NCBI RefSeq assembly: GCF_014205015.1 | Contig: NZ_JACHMO010000001.1 | Span: 8,866,001 to 8,930,000 of the forward strand | Origin: Saccharothrix ecbatanensis | Lineage (GTDB): Bacteria; Actinomycetota; Actinomycetes; Mycobacteriales; Pseudonocardiaceae | Length of the DNA stretch: 64,000 bases | Reading direction: 5' to 3' | In this document: positions 32,294 through 43,038 of the stretch, one piece after another | Numbering within the stretch: the stretch's first letter is position 1 | How the letters are laid out: each line of letters opens with the position of its first letter | Notes under the pieces: generated by a model | The model's database searches: none | What the model was told of the DNA's origin: nothing | What the model saw: only the letters and a program-made list of their open reading frames with translations | Made by a program: the position numbers and the translations under genes

Positions 32294-33808
32294 GTGGATG
32301 ACTACGACGTGGTGGTGGTCGGCGGCGGGCACAACGCGCTGGTGGCGGCGGCGTACCTGGCGCGGGCGGGACGCACGGTGCTGGTGCTGGAGAAGCTCGA
32401 CCACGTCGGTGGCGCGGCCGTGAGCTCGGAGGCCTTCACTGGGGTTCAGGCGCGGTTGTCCCGGTACTCGTACCTGGTCAGCCTGCTGCCGAACCGGATC
32501 GTCGCGGATCTGGGGTTGCGGGTGTCGCTGCGGTCGCGGGCGGCGTCTTCCTACACGCCGGCGGGGGATCTGCTGGTGGAGCGCGATCCGGGTTCGGCGA
32601 CGGCGGCGTCGTTCCGGGCGTTGACCGGTTCGGACGCGGAGTTCGACCGGTGGCGGCGGTGGTACTCGTCTTTGGAGGCGCTGGCGGGGGCGGTGTCGTC
32701 GACGATGTTGGAGCCGTTGCCGTCGCGTGCGGACGTTCGGCGGCGGGTCGACCCCGAGTTGTGGGACCAGGTCGTGGAACGGCCGTTGGGTGAGGCGTTG
32801 GAGTCGTTGTTCGCGCATGACGTGGTGCGCGGGGTGGTGGCTACTGACGCGTTGATCGGCACGCACGCGTCGTTGCACGACCTGAAGGCGAACCGGTGCT
32901 TCCTGTACCACGTGATCGGCAACGGCACGGGGGAGTGGCAGGTGCCGGTCGGCGGGATGGGCGCGGTGACGGGGGAGTTGGCGCGGGTGGCGCGTGAGGC
33001 CGGGGTGGAGATCGTCACCGGCGCCGAGGTCACGCGGGTGGACGTGGACGGTGTGGTGGGTGAGGTCGAGTACGACGGGCGCACGGTGGGCGCGCGTTTC
33101 GTGCTGGCGGGGGTGGCTCCGTCCACTTTGGACCGGTTGCGCGGTCGGTCTTCGGGGGTGGTGGCCGAGGGGTGCCAGGTGAAGGTGAACATGCTGCTGG
33201 AGCGGCTGCCGCGGTTCCGGAGCGGGGTGGACGCCCGGGTGGCGTTCGCGGGGACGTTGCACCTGGACGAGTCGTACGGGCAGTTGGAGTCGGCGTACCG
33301 GGAGAGCGCGGCGGGGCGGGTGCCGTCGGTGCTGCCGGCGGAGATGTACTGCCACACGTTGACCGATCCGTCGATCCTCGCGCCGGAGCTGGTGTCGCGG
33401 GGGTGGCACACGTTGACGTTGTTCGGGCTGCACACGCCGGCGGGGTTGTTCGAGCGGGACAACGTGGGGCTGCGGGGTGAGCTGGTGGGGCGGTACCTGG
33501 CCGGGTTGAACGCGTACCTGGAGGAGCCGATCGAGTCCTGCCTGGCTTCCGATGCCGACGGGGAGCCGTGTTTGGAGGCGCGGACACCGTTGGACCTGGA
33601 GGCGGAGCTGGGGCTGCCTCGGGGCAACATCTTCCACGACGAGCTGGCGTGGCCGTTCGCGGAGACGGAGGACGAGGTCGGCCTCTGGGGCGTGGAGACG
33701 GACGTGGCGAACCTGTTCGTGTGCGGGGCGGGGGCGCGGCGTGGCGGCGGGGTCAGCGGGATCGGCGGCCACAACGCGGCGATGGCGGTGCTGGGGCGGT
33801 CGGCCTGA
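32294..33808 (+). CDS. FAD-dependent oxidoreductase, phytoene-desaturase-like
   Basis: A 504-residue flavoprotein of the CrtI/phytoene dehydrogenase-related superfamily. The Rossmann dinucleotide motif [21 protein letters not shown] at 6-26 and GG-doublet [17 protein letters not shown] lead, with a C-terminal FAD-binding [21 protein letters not shown]. Homologues act on carotenoids, isoprenoids or retinoids; no carotenoid genes are nearby, so the substrate is unknown. GTG 32294 is the first start compatible with the Rossmann motif. It is divergent from fdhD. Confidence 0.85.
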   Translation: MDDYDVVVVGGGHNALVAAAYLARAGRTVLVLEKLDHVGGAAVSSEAFTGVQARLSRYSYLVSLLPNRIVADLGLRVSLRSRAASSYTPAGDLLVERDPGSATAASFRALTGSDAEFDRWRRWYSSLEALAGAVSSTMLEPLPSRADVRRRVDPELWDQVVERPLGEALESLFAHDVVRGVVATDALIGTHASLHDLKANRCFLYHVIGNGTGEWQVPVGGMGAVTGELARVAREAGVEIVTGAEVTRVDVDGVVGEVEYDGRTVGARFVLAGVAPSTLDRLRGRSSGVVAEGCQVKVNMLLERLPRFRSGVDARVAFAGTLHLDESYGQLESAYRESAAGRVPSVLPAEMYCHTLTDPSILAPELVSRGWHTLTLFGLHTPAGLFERDNVGLRGELVGRYLAGLNAYLEEPIESCLASDADGEPCLEARTPLDLEAELGLPRGNIFHDELAWPFAETEDEVGLWGVETDVANLFVCGAGARRGGGVSGIGGHNAAMAVLGRSA

Positions 33809-33824
33809 CCTGAGCGTTGAATAC

Positions 33825-33910
33825 CTGAGCGTTGAATTCGGGGGTCCTGAACGTAGGACACGGTGGTCCTGAACGTACGACTCGCGCGTTCTGAACGTAG
33901 GACTCTCGCG
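33825..33910 (+). repeat. Dispersed 86-bp intergenic repeat, copy B
   Basis: Matches the reverse complement of 1841-1926 at 83/86 positions. A partial extra unit, CTGAGCGTTGAA, precedes it at 33810-33821. It contains CTGAACGTAGGAC-type units at 33847, 33869 and 33891. It lies between the oxidoreductase gene (ending 33808 on +) and the lipoprotein gene (ending 33914 on -), again a convergent 3' junction. Unlike copy A it lacks the opposing arm, so no long hairpin forms. Confidence 0.9.
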
Positions 33911-33913
33911 GGG

Positions 33914-34399
33914 TCAGAGGCGGGCGAAGAGGTCGGTGATCAGGTGTTGGGCCTGGTCGGCGTTCGCGTTGGACGTCACCGTGATCTTGACCGTGCCGCG
34001 GCGGGCCACGACGGCGGTGTGGACGACCTCGCCGGTGACGGCGGTGGCGCGGTAGGCCTCGTCGTGGAAGTCCGGCAGCTCGGTGGCACGGGCGTGCTCC
34101 TTGCGGCCCTCGGCGAACGACGCCGCGTCCGCGCCCGTGTCGAACCGGACCTCCGTCATGCCGCCGTCGTACGAGCAGCGCACCACGTTGCCGGTGATCG
34201 TCTGGCGGGGATGGTTGAGCTTCAGCCCCAACGCCGCGCCGACCACGTCCTCCGGCGCGTCCTCGCAGTTCACGCCCGCCGAGTCGGTGGCGGTCGGCGT
34301 CGGTGACTGCTCCGCGGTCGGCGGTGGGGGAGGCGTCGGCGTACCCGTGCACCCGCCCAGCGCCAGTAGCGCCACGGCGGCGAGCACGGTCCTGATCAC
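33914..34399 (-). CDS. Lipoprotein, unknown (161 aa)
   Basis: An exported lipoprotein with signal peptide VLAAVALLALGGC (lipobox LGGC, Cys at 17), a Pro/Thr-rich linker (TPTPPPPPTAEQSPTPTATD) and a compact domain with two further cysteines (NCEDAPEDVVGAALGL, VVRCSYDGGMTEVRF) that could form a disulfide. This architecture is common in actinobacterial DUF3558-like lipoproteins; the exact family is uncertain. Confidence 0.8.
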   Translation of the reverse strand: MIRTVLAAVALLALGGCTGTPTPPPPPTAEQSPTPTATDSAGVNCEDAPEDVVGAALGLKLNHPRQTITGNVVRCSYDGGMTEVRFDTGADAASFAEGRKEHARATELPDFHDEAYRATAVTGEVVHTAVVARRGTVKITVTSNANADQAQHLITDLFARL

Positions 34400-34453
34400 G
34401 CTGAACTCCCTGCGGGTCGGTTGCCCGTAGGTTCGCCCGAACGGCCGCAGACG

Positions 34454-35035
34454 TTACCGGCGTCGGGTTCGCGTGGCGGCGAGCGCCAGGCTGACGACGC
34501 CGCCCAGCAACGCCAGCGCCATGTCCTTGTGCGCGTCCCACATGTCGCCCTGCTGGCCGTTGTACGCCTCGGCCAAGTCCGGCGCGAGCGCCAGCGCGAT
34601 GCCCCACTCGAACAACTCGTAGACCGCGCTCGTCGACACCACCACTTCCAGCGTCCGCAGCCACCCGAGCCGGCCCACCACGATCCCGGCCAGGCACAGC
34701 CCGTACGTGAAGTGCACCAGCCGGTCGAAGTGGTTGCGCTGCCAGGAGAACACCTCCGACAGCCGGAACCCGAACACCGCGTCCGTCCACATGTCGTACG
34801 GGACCGACGAGTACAGCCAGCGCGCGGCGACCGTGTGCAGGGACAGGAACAGCAGCACGAGCAGCCACGAGCCCAGCGGCAGCGGGTGGCGGCGCTGCAC
34901 CCAGGCCAGCGCGACCAGCCCCACCACGGTCAGCGACGTGTGCAGCGCCTGTTCACCCGGCCACAGCGGCTGCCACCACGTGATCGCCAGAAGGACCAGG
35001 AACGCGCCTAACGACGACCAGTGCCCCCTCGTCAT
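34454..35035 (-). CDS. DUF2238/YjdF-family membrane protein
   Basis: A 193-residue integral membrane protein with about five helices and the family hallmarks NHFDRLVHFTYGL, SAVYELFEWG and QQGDMWDAHKDMALALLG. Several conserved charged residues sit within membrane segments. Function unknown. ATG 35035 (TRGHWSSLGAFLVLL) gives the standard length. It lies 19 bp downstream of the oxidoreductase gene in the same direction. Confidence 0.85.
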   Translation of the reverse strand: MTRGHWSSLGAFLVLLAITWWQPLWPGEQALHTSLTVVGLVALAWVQRRHPLPLGSWLLVLLFLSLHTVAARWLYSSVPYDMWTDAVFGFRLSEVFSWQRNHFDRLVHFTYGLCLAGIVVGRLGWLRTLEVVVSTSAVYELFEWGIALALAPDLAEAYNGQQGDMWDAHKDMALALLGGVVSLALAATRTRRR

Positions 35036-35054
35036 GCGGCGGACGGTACCCGGC

Positions 35055-37349
35055 TCAGGTCTCGATCTTCTCCAACCGCACCACGATCGACTTGGACGTC
35101 GGCGTGCCCGACACGGTGGCCGTGGAGTCCAACGGCACCAAGGAGTTCGCCTCGGGGAAGTACGCCGCCGCGCAACCCCGTGCTGTCGGGTAGGACACCA
35201 CCCGGAACCGCTCGGCACGCCGTTCGGTGACGCCCGTCGGGTCGTCCGGCCACTCGCTGACCAGGTCCACGTGCTGCCCGTCGAGCAGGTCGAGCACGTC
35301 CAGGTCCTCCGGGCTGACGAACACCACCCGCCGGCCGTCCTTCACACCCCGGTAGCGGTCGTCCAGCCCGTAGATCGTGGTGTTGTACTGGTCGTGGCTG
35401 CGCATGGTCTGCAACAGCAGCCGACCCGGCGGCACCCGCAGCACGGTCAGGTCGTTCGCCGAGAAGTGCGCCTTGCCGGACCGCGTCCCGGTGAACTCAC
35501 GGGCGTCGCGCGGCGCGTGCGGCAGCACGAAACCGTCCGGTCGGCGCACCCGCTCGTTGTAGTCGTGGCAGCCCGGCACGACCCGCGCGATCCGGTCCCG
35601 GATCAGGTCGTAGTCCTTCTCGAACTCCTCCCACGGCACCGGGTGGTCCGGCCCGAGCACCGCCCGCGCCAGCCGGCACACGATCGACACCTCGGACAGC
35701 AGCCGGTCGCTCGCGGGCGTCAGCCGTCCTCGGGACCGGTGCACCACCGACATCGAGTCCTCGACCGTGACGAACTGCTCGCCGGTGTGCTGGAGGTCGC
35801 TGTCGGTGCGCCCCAACGTCGGCAGGATCAACGCCGTGCGCCCGTGCACGACGTGCGACCGGTTCAGCTTGGTCGACACCTGCACGGTCAGGTCGAGCTT
35901 CCGCATGGCCGCCTCGGTGACGCGGGTGTCCGGGGAGGCCGCGACGAAGTTGCCGCCCACCGCGAAGAAGACCTTCGCCTCGCCGTCGCGCATGGCCCGG
36001 ATCGACGCCACCGTGTCGAACCCGTGCTTGCGCGGAACCGGGATGGCGAACTCGGACTCCAGCGCGGCGAGGAACTTCTCCGGCATCTTCTCCCAGATGC
36101 CCATGGTCCGGTCGCCTTGCACGTTCGAGTGGCCGCGCACCGGGCACAGGCCGGCGCCGGGCTTGCCGATCATGCCCCGCAGCAGGGCCACGTTCGCGAT
36201 TTCACGGATCGTCGGCACGGAGTGCTTGTGCTGGGTCAACCCCATGGCCCAGCAGAAGATCGTGCGCTGCGACTCGGCCAGCATCCGGGCCAGCAGCTCG
36301 ACCTGCGCGCGCGGCAGACCGGTGGCCACGTCGACCGAGTCCCAGTCGAGCCCGCGCACGTGGTCGGCGTACTCGGCGAAACCGACCGTGAAGCCCTCCA
36401 CGAACTCCTTGTCCACCGCGTCCCACGACAGCAGCAGGTTGCCCACCGCCTGGAACAACGCCTGGTCGCCGCCGAGCCGGATCTGGAGGAACTCGTCGGC
36501 CAGCTCGGTGCCCGCGCCGAAGACCCCGCGCAGGTTCTGCGGGTTCTTGAACCGCATCAGCCCTGCCTCCGGCAGCGGGTTCACCGCCACGATCTTCGCC
36601 CCGTGGCCCTTCGCCTCCTCCAACGACGTCAGCATCCGGGGGTGGTTCGTGCCGGGGTTCTGCCCCACGACCACGATCAGGTCGGCCCGGTTGAAGTCGT
36701 CGATGCTGACGGAGCCCTTGCCGATGCCGGTGGTCTCCGACAGCGCCGCACCGGACGACTCGTGGCACATGTTCGAGCAGTCCGGCAGGTTGTTCGTGCC
36801 GAACGACCGCACCAGCAGCTGGTACAGGAACGCGGCTTCGTTGCTCGTGCGGCCCGACGTGTAGAACACGGCCTCGTCCGGGCTCGCCAGGCCGTTCAGG
36901 TGCGAGGCGATCAACGAGAACGCGTCGTGCCACTCGATCGGCTCGTAGTGCGTGGCCCCCTCGCGCAGCACCATCGGCTCGGTGATCCGGCCCTGCTGGC
37001 CCAGCCAGTAGTCGGTCTTCCCGGTGAGGTCCGCGATGGGGTGCTCGGCGAAGAACTCCGGCCCGACCCGCCGCCGGGTCGCTTCCTCGGCCACCGCCTT
37101 CGCGCCGTTCTCGCAGAACTCGGCGATCTTGCGGTGCCCCTGCGGCTCCGGCCACGCGCAGCCCGGGCAGTCGAAGCCCTCGCGCTGGTTGAGCAGCCGG
37201 AACGTGGCCGCGGTGCGGGTCAGGCCCATCTGCTCGACCCCGCGCTTGATCGACACCGCGACGCCGGGGATGCCCACCGCCCACTGCTTGGGTTCGCTGA
37301 CGTCGAGCCGGGACTCGTCGATGTCGTGCCGGGGAGGCTTGCGGTCCAT
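35055..37349 (-). CDS. FdhF/YdeP-family molybdopterin oxidoreductase
   Basis: A 764-residue cytosolic oxidoreductase of the formate-dehydrogenase-like YdeP group. It has an N-terminal CPGCAWPEPQGHRK pair, VFYTSGRTSNEAAFLYQ, the cofactor/Mo-ligand region CSNMCHESSGAAL, LIVVGQNPGTNHPRML, and the C-terminal molydop-binding beta-barrel starting around VLRVPPGRLLLQTMRSHDQ. The full four-Cys N-terminal Fe-S motif of classical FDH is absent, as in YdeP. Whether it oxidises formate is uncertain. fdhD nearby supports a need for sulfurated cofactor. Confidence 0.9.
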   Translation of the reverse strand: MDRKPPRHDIDESRLDVSEPKQWAVGIPGVAVSIKRGVEQMGLTRTAATFRLLNQREGFDCPGCAWPEPQGHRKIAEFCENGAKAVAEEATRRRVGPEFFAEHPIADLTGKTDYWLGQQGRITEPMVLREGATHYEPIEWHDAFSLIASHLNGLASPDEAVFYTSGRTSNEAAFLYQLLVRSFGTNNLPDCSNMCHESSGAALSETTGIGKGSVSIDDFNRADLIVVVGQNPGTNHPRMLTSLEEAKGHGAKIVAVNPLPEAGLMRFKNPQNLRGVFGAGTELADEFLQIRLGGDQALFQAVGNLLLSWDAVDKEFVEGFTVGFAEYADHVRGLDWDSVDVATGLPRAQVELLARMLAESQRTIFCWAMGLTQHKHSVPTIREIANVALLRGMIGKPGAGLCPVRGHSNVQGDRTMGIWEKMPEKFLAALESEFAIPVPRKHGFDTVASIRAMRDGEAKVFFAVGGNFVAASPDTRVTEAAMRKLDLTVQVSTKLNRSHVVHGRTALILPTLGRTDSDLQHTGEQFVTVEDSMSVVHRSRGRLTPASDRLLSEVSIVCRLARAVLGPDHPVPWEEFEKDYDLIRDRIARVVPGCHDYNERVRRPDGFVLPHAPRDAREFTGTRSGKAHFSANDLTVLRVPPGRLLLQTMRSHDQYNTTIYGLDDRYRGVKDGRRVVFVSPEDLDVLDLLDGQHVDLVSEWPDDPTGVTERRAERFRVVSYPTARGCAAAYFPEANSLVPLDSTATVSGTPTSKSIVVRLEKIET

Positions 37350-37626
37350 ACCCCATAGTGTGCCGCCGGCGCACCCCGCGCGAGCACGCCGGCGGTCTGT
37401 CCGATCGCCGGTCGCGGTCAGGGTGACGCGGGACCGCTGTCACGGGCCCCAAGGGGTTGCGAACGGCCCGTGTATCCGGCGTCCTCACCTGCGACGAGCC
37501 GGTGATCAACGTCAATTGTGAGCGGCGCCACTACCGAGCGAATCGTCCGAACGGGTGACCCGTCGCTCCCGGCAGCCGTCGGGGTGGTCGTCAGGGACCG
37601 ATTCGGGACCGCGTCACCAGGCCGGT

Positions 37627-38526
37627 TCAGTCCGGGCAACCGTCGGCCGGTGAGGACGGCGCGCCGAGGTCGAAGTCCAGGCCGGGAGGCAGGGACGGCT
37701 CGGCGAACGCGGGCGCGAGGTAGCCGCGCTTGGCCGCCGAACACGCGATCGAGTGAAGCGAGCCGGCCGACGCGTCCGCCCACAGGCCCTCCACGCCGGG
37801 GCTGCCCGTGCGCACCGCGTACCGCACCTGGAACCGGGACAGCGCCACCACGTCCAGCGGCCCGCGCACGGCGTCCGGATCAGCGGGCACGAACGCGTAG
37901 GCGAACGTGTAGTCCGTGCGCACGACCAGCTCACCGTCCGGTCCGGCCTCGGCGGTCATCTCGCCCCGCACCTTCGGCTCGACCTCGGCCAGCCGCGAGC
38001 CCTTGTCCACCCGCGTCACCACCAGCGCCGCCTCGCCGTCGTTGCGGCCGTCGAACAGCACCCGCAGCGAGTCGCGCAGGTCCGGCGCGAACAGGCCGAA
38101 GAACGGCTCCAGGTCGTGGTCGCGCACCACCCGCCGGTCCAGCCGGGCCGCGATCACCGCCTCACGAACCCGCTGGTAGGCCGCCGCGACCTGGTCGGCC
38201 GAGTGCGTGCCCACCTGCCGTGCGTCCGGCGCCACCACACCGGCCTCGCCATCGGCCCACGACGCCGCCGACGTCCCCGCGAACGGCTCGTCCAGGTCCA
38301 CCGACGGTTGTCCCGCCGGCGAACCGGACTGCGTCTCGAACACCGCCCACGCCAGCAGCAACGCCGCCACCGCGATCGCCAACCCGCCCCAGAACCGCCG
38401 CCGGGGCCGCCTCGGCAACGACTTCAGCCGCCGCACCCGCGCCTCGCGCTCGGCCCGCCGCACGGCGTCCCGCGCCCACCCGTTGCCCTGGAGGTCCGGA
38501 TGGTCCTCGATGCGGTACTCGTCCAC
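37627..38526 (-). CDS. Single-pass membrane protein, unknown (299 aa)
   Basis: A 299-residue protein with a basic cytosolic N-terminus (RRAEREARVRRLKSLPRRPR), one transmembrane helix (FWGGLAIAVAALLLAWAVF) and a ~230-residue extracytoplasmic domain (QVAAAYQRVREAVIAARLDR, LEPFFGLFAPDLRDSLRVLF, VVRTDYTFAYAFVP). GTG 38526 is chosen for the DEYRIEDHPDLQGNGWARDA start, recurrent in actinobacterial homologues. It is divergent from valS and otherwise unrecognised. The 277-bp stretch 37350-37626 on its other side holds no gene I can support. Confidence 0.7.
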   Translation of the reverse strand: MDEYRIEDHPDLQGNGWARDAVRRAEREARVRRLKSLPRRPRRRFWGGLAIAVAALLLAWAVFETQSGSPAGQPSVDLDEPFAGTSAASWADGEAGVVAPDARQVGTHSADQVAAAYQRVREAVIAARLDRRVVRDHDLEPFFGLFAPDLRDSLRVLFDGRNDGEAALVVTRVDKGSRLAEVEPKVRGEMTAEAGPDGELVVRTDYTFAYAFVPADPDAVRGPLDVVALSRFQVRYAVRTGSPGVEGLWADASAGSLHSIACSAAKRGYLAPAFAEPSLPPGLDFDLGAPSSPADGCPD

Positions 38527-38630
38527 GTGCCACCCCAGTCTTCCTCGCGACCCCGGTCGCGAAGCCTCACGGAAACCGCTAGCAGGTATCTGGTTAGAAG
38601 TCGATACCCGCTCCTCCGTAGACTTCGACC

Positions 38631-41270
38631 GTGACTGAGACGCCCACCGCACCGCAGCGTTCCGAACTCCCGCCGGCGTGGAACCCGGCCGAGGTAGAGG
38701 CCGGACTGTACGAGCGGTGGGTCGAGCGCGGCTACTTCACGGCCGACGCCACCAGCGACAAGCCGCCGTTCTCCATCGTGCTGCCGCCGCCGAACGTCAA
38801 CGGCAGCCTGCACATGGGCCACGCGCTCAACCACAGCATCATGGACGCGCTCAGCCGCCGCCGCCGCATGCAGGGCTACGAGGTGCTGTGGCTGCCCGGC
38901 ACCGACCACGCGGGCATCGCCACCCAGACCGCGGTCGAGCGCGACCTGGCCGGCGAGGGCAAGTCCCGCCACGACATCGGCCGCGAGAAGTTCGTGGAAC
39001 GCGTCTGGGAGTGGCGCGAGGAGGTCGGCGGCCGGATCCTCGGCCAGATGCGCCGCCTCGGCGACGGCGTCGACTGGTCCCGCGTCCGCTTCACCATGGA
39101 CGAGGGCCTGTCCCAAGCCGTCCAGACGATCTTCAAGAAGCTCTTCGACGACGGTCTCATCTACCGCGCCGAGCGCATCATCAACTGGTGTCCGCGCTGC
39201 CAGACGGCGCTGTCCGACATCGAGGTCGACCACTCCGAGGACGACGGCGAACTCGTCTCCATCCGCTACGGCTCCGGTGACCGCTCGATCGTGGTCGCGA
39301 CCACCCGCGCCGAGACGATGCTGGGCGACACGGCGGTCGCCGTCCACCCCGAGGACGAGCGCTACCGGCACCTCATCGGCACCGAGGTCGAGGTGCCGCT
39401 GACCGGCCGCTACGTGCCCGTGGTCGCCGACGAGCACGTCGACCCCGAGTTCGGCACCGGCGCGGTCAAGGTGACCCCGGCGCACGACCCGAACGACTTC
39501 GAGATCGGCCGCCGCCACGACCTGCCCGCGCTCACCGTCATGGACGGCCGCGGCGTGATCACCGCGCACGGGCCGTTCGAGAACATGGACCGCTTCGAGG
39601 CTCGCCCCGCCGTCGTCGCCGCCCTGCGCGAACAGGGCCGCATCGTGGCCGAGAAGCGCCCGTACAAGCACTCCGTCGGCCACTGCTCGCGCTGCGACAC
39701 CGTCATCGAGCCGCGCCTGTCCCTGCAGTGGTGGGTGAAGGTCGCCCCGCTCGCCGAGGCCGCCGCCGACGCCGTCCGCGACGGCCGCACCACCATCCAC
39801 CCGCCGGAGCTGGCCAAGCGCTACTTCGACTGGGTCGACAACCTCAACGACTGGTGCATCTCCCGGCAGCTGTGGTGGGGTCACCGCATCCCCGTCTGGT
39901 ACGGCCCGAACGACAAGGTGATGTGCGTCGGCCCCGACGACGAGCCGCCTGGTGAGGGCTGGGTGCAGGACGAGGACGTGCTCGACACGTGGTTCTCGTC
40001 CGGCCTGTGGCCGTTCTCCACGCTGGGCTGGCCCACGCAGACGAGCGACCTGGCCAAGTTCTACCCGACCAGCGTGCTGTCCACCGGCTACGACATCCTG
40101 TTCTTCTGGGTCGTCCGGATGATGATGTTCGGCCTGTACGCGATGGACGGCAAGCAGCCGTTCGACCACGTCTTCCTGCACGGTCTCATCCGCGACCAGT
40201 ACGGCAAGAAGATGTCGAAGTCGCGCGGCAACGGCATCGACCCGTTGGACTGGATGGACGCCTACGGCGCCGACGCCACCCGGTTCACCCTGCTGCGCGG
40301 CGCGAACCCCGGCTCCGACCTGGCCATCGCCGAGGAGTGGGCGGCCGGCTCCCGCAACTTCACCACGAAGCTGTGGAACGCCACCCGTTTCGCGTTGGGC
40401 AACGGCGCGACCGTCGACCGCCCGCTGCCGCCGCGCGACGAGCTGACCGACGCCGACCGCTGGATCCTCGACCTGCTCGACCAGCTCGTGTCCGATGTGG
40501 ACGGGCAGTTCGAGGCGTTCCAGTTCGGCAAGCTCAGCGAAGGGCTCTACCACTTCACGTGGGACGAGTTCTGCGACTGGTACCTGGAGTTGGCCAAGGT
40601 CCAGATCGCCGAGGGCGGCGCGCGCGCCGAGGCCACCCAGTCCGTGCTCGGCCACGTGCTCGACGTGGTGCTGCGGCTGCTGCACCCGCTGACGCCGTTC
40701 ATCACGGAGACGCTGTGGACCACGCTGACCGGCGGCGAGTCGCTGGTGATCGCGGACTGGCCGAAGCCGACCGGTGTCGCGCGTGACGAGGTCGCCGCCA
40801 CCCGGATCGAAGGCCTGAAGAAGCTGGTCACCGAGATCCGCCGGTTCCGCTCCGACCAGGGCCTCAAGCCGGCGCAGAAGGTCGCGGGCAAGGTGCGCGG
40901 CGCGTGCTGCGTCGACCTGACCGACCAGGTGGCGGCCGTGCGGGCGCTGTCCCGGATGACCGAGCCCGGCGACGACTTCTCGGTGACCGTGTCCCTGGAC
41001 GTCGGCCTGCCCGCCGGCACGGTGAAGGTCGAACTCGACCTGTCCGGCACGGTCGACGTGGCCGCCGAGCGCAAGCGGCTCGCCAAGGACCTCGCCGTGG
41101 CCGAGAAGGAACGCGCCCAGTGCGAGGGCAAGCTCGGCAACGCCGCGTTCCTGGACAAGGCGCCGGCCGAGGTGGTGGCCAAGATCCAGGCGCGGCTGGC
41201 GGCGGCCGAAGCCGAGATCGAACGCATCCACGCCCGCCTCGAGACCCTGCCGCAGGAGCAGCAGTCGTGA
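38631..41270 (+). CDS. valS: Valyl-tRNA synthetase
   Basis: Class I aminoacyl-tRNA synthetase charging tRNA-Val, 879 residues. HIGH motif variant HMGH at 61-64, an editing CP1 domain with [24 protein letters not shown] motif [10 protein letters not shown] near 525, an anticodon-binding alpha-helical domain and a C-terminal coiled coil ([20 protein letters not shown]). GTG 38631 is the likely start. It overlaps folC by 4 bp. I saw no convincing T-box leader upstream. Confidence 0.97.
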   Translation: MTETPTAPQRSELPPAWNPAEVEAGLYERWVERGYFTADATSDKPPFSIVLPPPNVNGSLHMGHALNHSIMDALSRRRRMQGYEVLWLPGTDHAGIATQTAVERDLAGEGKSRHDIGREKFVERVWEWREEVGGRILGQMRRLGDGVDWSRVRFTMDEGLSQAVQTIFKKLFDDGLIYRAERIINWCPRCQTALSDIEVDHSEDDGELVSIRYGSGDRSIVVATTRAETMLGDTAVAVHPEDERYRHLIGTEVEVPLTGRYVPVVADEHVDPEFGTGAVKVTPAHDPNDFEIGRRHDLPALTVMDGRGVITAHGPFENMDRFEARPAVVAALREQGRIVAEKRPYKHSVGHCSRCDTVIEPRLSLQWWVKVAPLAEAAADAVRDGRTTIHPPELAKRYFDWVDNLNDWCISRQLWWGHRIPVWYGPNDKVMCVGPDDEPPGEGWVQDEDVLDTWFSSGLWPFSTLGWPTQTSDLAKFYPTSVLSTGYDILFFWVVRMMMFGLYAMDGKQPFDHVFLHGLIRDQYGKKMSKSRGNGIDPLDWMDAYGADATRFTLLRGANPGSDLAIAEEWAAGSRNFTTKLWNATRFALGNGATVDRPLPPRDELTDADRWILDLLDQLVSDVDGQFEAFQFGKLSEGLYHFTWDEFCDWYLELAKVQIAEGGARAEATQSVLGHVLDVVLRLLHPLTPFITETLWTTLTGGESLVIADWPKPTGVARDEVAATRIEGLKKLVTEIRRFRSDQGLKPAQKVAGKVRGACCVDLTDQVAAVRALSRMTEPGDDFSVTVSLDVGLPAGTVKVELDLSGTVDVAAERKRLAKDLAVAEKERAQCEGKLGNAAFLDKAPAEVVAKIQARLAAAEAEIERIHARLETLPQEQQS

Positions 41271-42631
41271 GCGGGTTCGAGACCGGTTCGCTGGAGGAGC
41301 TGCGCCAGGTCGAGCTGGAGCTGAACACCCGGTGGCCCGAGACCAAGCTGGAACCCAGCCTCGACCGCATCCGGGCGTTGGCGGACCTGCTCGGCGACCC
41401 GCAGCACACGTACCCGGTCGTGCACGTCGGCGGGACGAACGGCAAGACGTCCACGTCGCGGATGATCGACGCGCTGTTCACCCGGATCGGGCTGCGCACC
41501 GGCCGGTACACCAGCCCGCACCTCCAGCTCGCCACCGAGCGGATCAGTGTGGACGGCGTGCCGGTCAGCCCGGAGCGGTACGTCGAGATCTACCGCGACA
41601 TCGAGCCGTACCTGGCCCTGGTGGACTCTCGCGGCGAAGTGCCGATGAGCAAGTTCGAAGTGCTCACCGGCATGGCGTTCGCGGCGTTCGCGGACTCGCC
41701 GGTGGACGTGGCCGTGGTCGAGGTCGGCATGGGCGGGTCGTGGGACGCGACGAACATCGCCGACGGCCGGATCGCGGTGATCACGCCGATCGGGCTCGAC
41801 CACGTCGAGTACCTGGGCAACGACCTCGCGGGCATCGCGGAGGAGAAGGCCGGGATCATCAAGCCCGGTGCGGTGGCGTTGCTGGCCAACCAGGACCCGG
41901 CGGTCGAGCAGGTGCTGCTGAAGCGGTGCGCCGAGGTGGACGCGTCCATCGCGCGGCTGGGGTCCGAGTTCGGCGTCGTCCAGCGGGACGTCGCAGTGGG
42001 CGGGCAGATGCTGCGGCTGCAAGGGCTCGGCGGCGAGTACGACGAGGTGTTCCTGCCGCTGCACGGCGCACACCAGGCGGCGAACGCGGCGTTGGCGTTG
42101 GCGGCGGTGGAGGCGTTCTTCGGCGCGGGAGCCGATCGTCGGCTGGACGTCGACGCGGTGCGCGAGGCGTTCGCCACGGTCAGCTCGCCGGGCCGGCTGG
42201 AACGCGTCCGGTCCGCGCCCACCGTGCTGGTGGACGCCGCGCACAACCCACACGGCGCGGAGGCGTTGGCGAAGGCGCTGGACGAGGAGTTCGGGTTCCG
42301 CAAGCTGGTCGCCGTGGTCGGGGTGATGCAGGAGAAGGACGCGGTGGGGATCCTCAGCGCGTTGGAGCCGGTCGTGCAGGAAGTCGTGCTGACCGCCAAC
42401 TCCTCGCCCCGGGCGATGGACCCCGACCTGCTGGCCGGGATCGCGATCTCGATCTTCGGCGAGGACCGGATGGTCGTGCGCCCGCACCTGGACGACGCGA
42501 TCGAGGAGGCCGTCCGGCTGGCCGAGGAGAGCGACGACGGCGACATGCTGGCCGGTGGTGGTGTCGTGGTGACCGGCTCGGTCGTCACGGCCGGTGACGC
42601 GCGGGCGCTGTTCGGCAAGGAGCCGTCATGA
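41267..42631 (+). CDS. folC: Folylpolyglutamate/dihydrofolate synthase
   Basis: Mur-ligase-family enzyme adding glutamate to folates, 454 residues. P-loop [18 protein letters not shown] near 50, folate-site [25 protein letters not shown], and the C-terminal [18 protein letters not shown] 41267 overlaps the valS stop (GTGA), and the next ATG overlaps its own stop (ATGA), so valS-folC-DUF4233 is a coupled operon, as in M. tuberculosis Rv2448c-Rv2446c. Confidence 0.95.
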   Translation: MSGFETGSLEELRQVELELNTRWPETKLEPSLDRIRALADLLGDPQHTYPVVHVGGTNGKTSTSRMIDALFTRIGLRTGRYTSPHLQLATERISVDGVPVSPERYVEIYRDIEPYLALVDSRGEVPMSKFEVLTGMAFAAFADSPVDVAVVEVGMGGSWDATNIADGRIAVITPIGLDHVEYLGNDLAGIAEEKAGIIKPGAVALLANQDPAVEQVLLKRCAEVDASIARLGSEFGVVQRDVAVGGQMLRLQGLGGEYDEVFLPLHGAHQAANAALALAAVEAFFGAGADRRLDVDAVREAFATVSSPGRLERVRSAPTVLVDAAHNPHGAEALAKALDEEFGFRKLVAVVGVMQEKDAVGILSALEPVVQEVVLTANSSPRAMDPDLLAGIAISIFGEDRMVVRPHLDDAIEEAVRLAEESDDGDMLAGGGVVVTGSVVTAGDARALFGKEPS

Positions 42632-43035
42632 CCTCGCCCGACACGCCCGGACCGGTGCCCGCCCCGGCGCCCAAGAAAGACCCGATGAAGTCGTTCCGCG
42701 CGATCATGGCGGTCACCCTGATCCTGGAGGCGATCGTCGTCGCCCTGGCGCTGCCGGTGGTGGCGAAGCTGGGCGGCGGTGTCGGCACGGGGATGGGTTA
42801 CCTGGTGTTCGGGCTGATCGTCGCGTTGATCGGGACGTGCGCGCTGGTGAAGCGCTCGTGGTCGGTGTACGTGATCGCGGCGATCCACCTCGTGATGGTG
42901 GCGTCGTGGTTCGGGATGACCGCGCTCGGCGGTATCGGCGTGGTGTTCGGCCTGGTCTGGGTGTACCTGCTGTGGCTGCGGCGTGAGGTGGTCAAGCGCA
43001 TGGCCGAGGGTCGGCTGCCCAGCCAGCGGAGTTGA
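42628..43035 (+). CDS. DUF4233 membrane protein
   Basis: A 135-residue protein with a Pro-rich N-terminus (DTPGPVPAPAPKKDP) and four predicted helices (AIMAVTLILEAIVVALALP ... GVVFGLVWVYLLWLRREVVK). It matches the DUF4233 family that follows folC in actinobacteria (Rv2446c). Function unknown. The ATG overlaps the folC stop by 4 bp. Confidence 0.85.
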   Translation: MTSPDTPGPVPAPAPKKDPMKSFRAIMAVTLILEAIVVALALPVVAKLGGGVGTGMGYLVFGLIVALIGTCALVKRSWSVYVIAAIHLVMVASWFGMTALGGIGVVFGLVWVYLLWLRREVVKRMAEGRLPSQRS

Positions 43036-43038
43036 CCC

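Noticed and set aside
33753..34868. Minus-strand frame running through repeat copy B
   Set aside because: Its C-terminal residues come from translating the repeat, and it overlaps the lipoprotein and DUF2238 genes in another frame.
38590..38630. T-box or leader hairpin before valS
   Set aside because: Only a weak GAAGTC/GACTTC dyad is present; no T-box sequence, specifier or antiterminator could be identified.
38424..41231. Very long open frame antisense to valS (over 900 codons), and similar ones opposite aldehyde dehydrogenase, amylopullulanase and the LAL genes
   Set aside because: These are expected shadows of GC-rich coding DNA; products are Arg/His/Gly-rich without domains, while the sense strand encodes clear enzymes.
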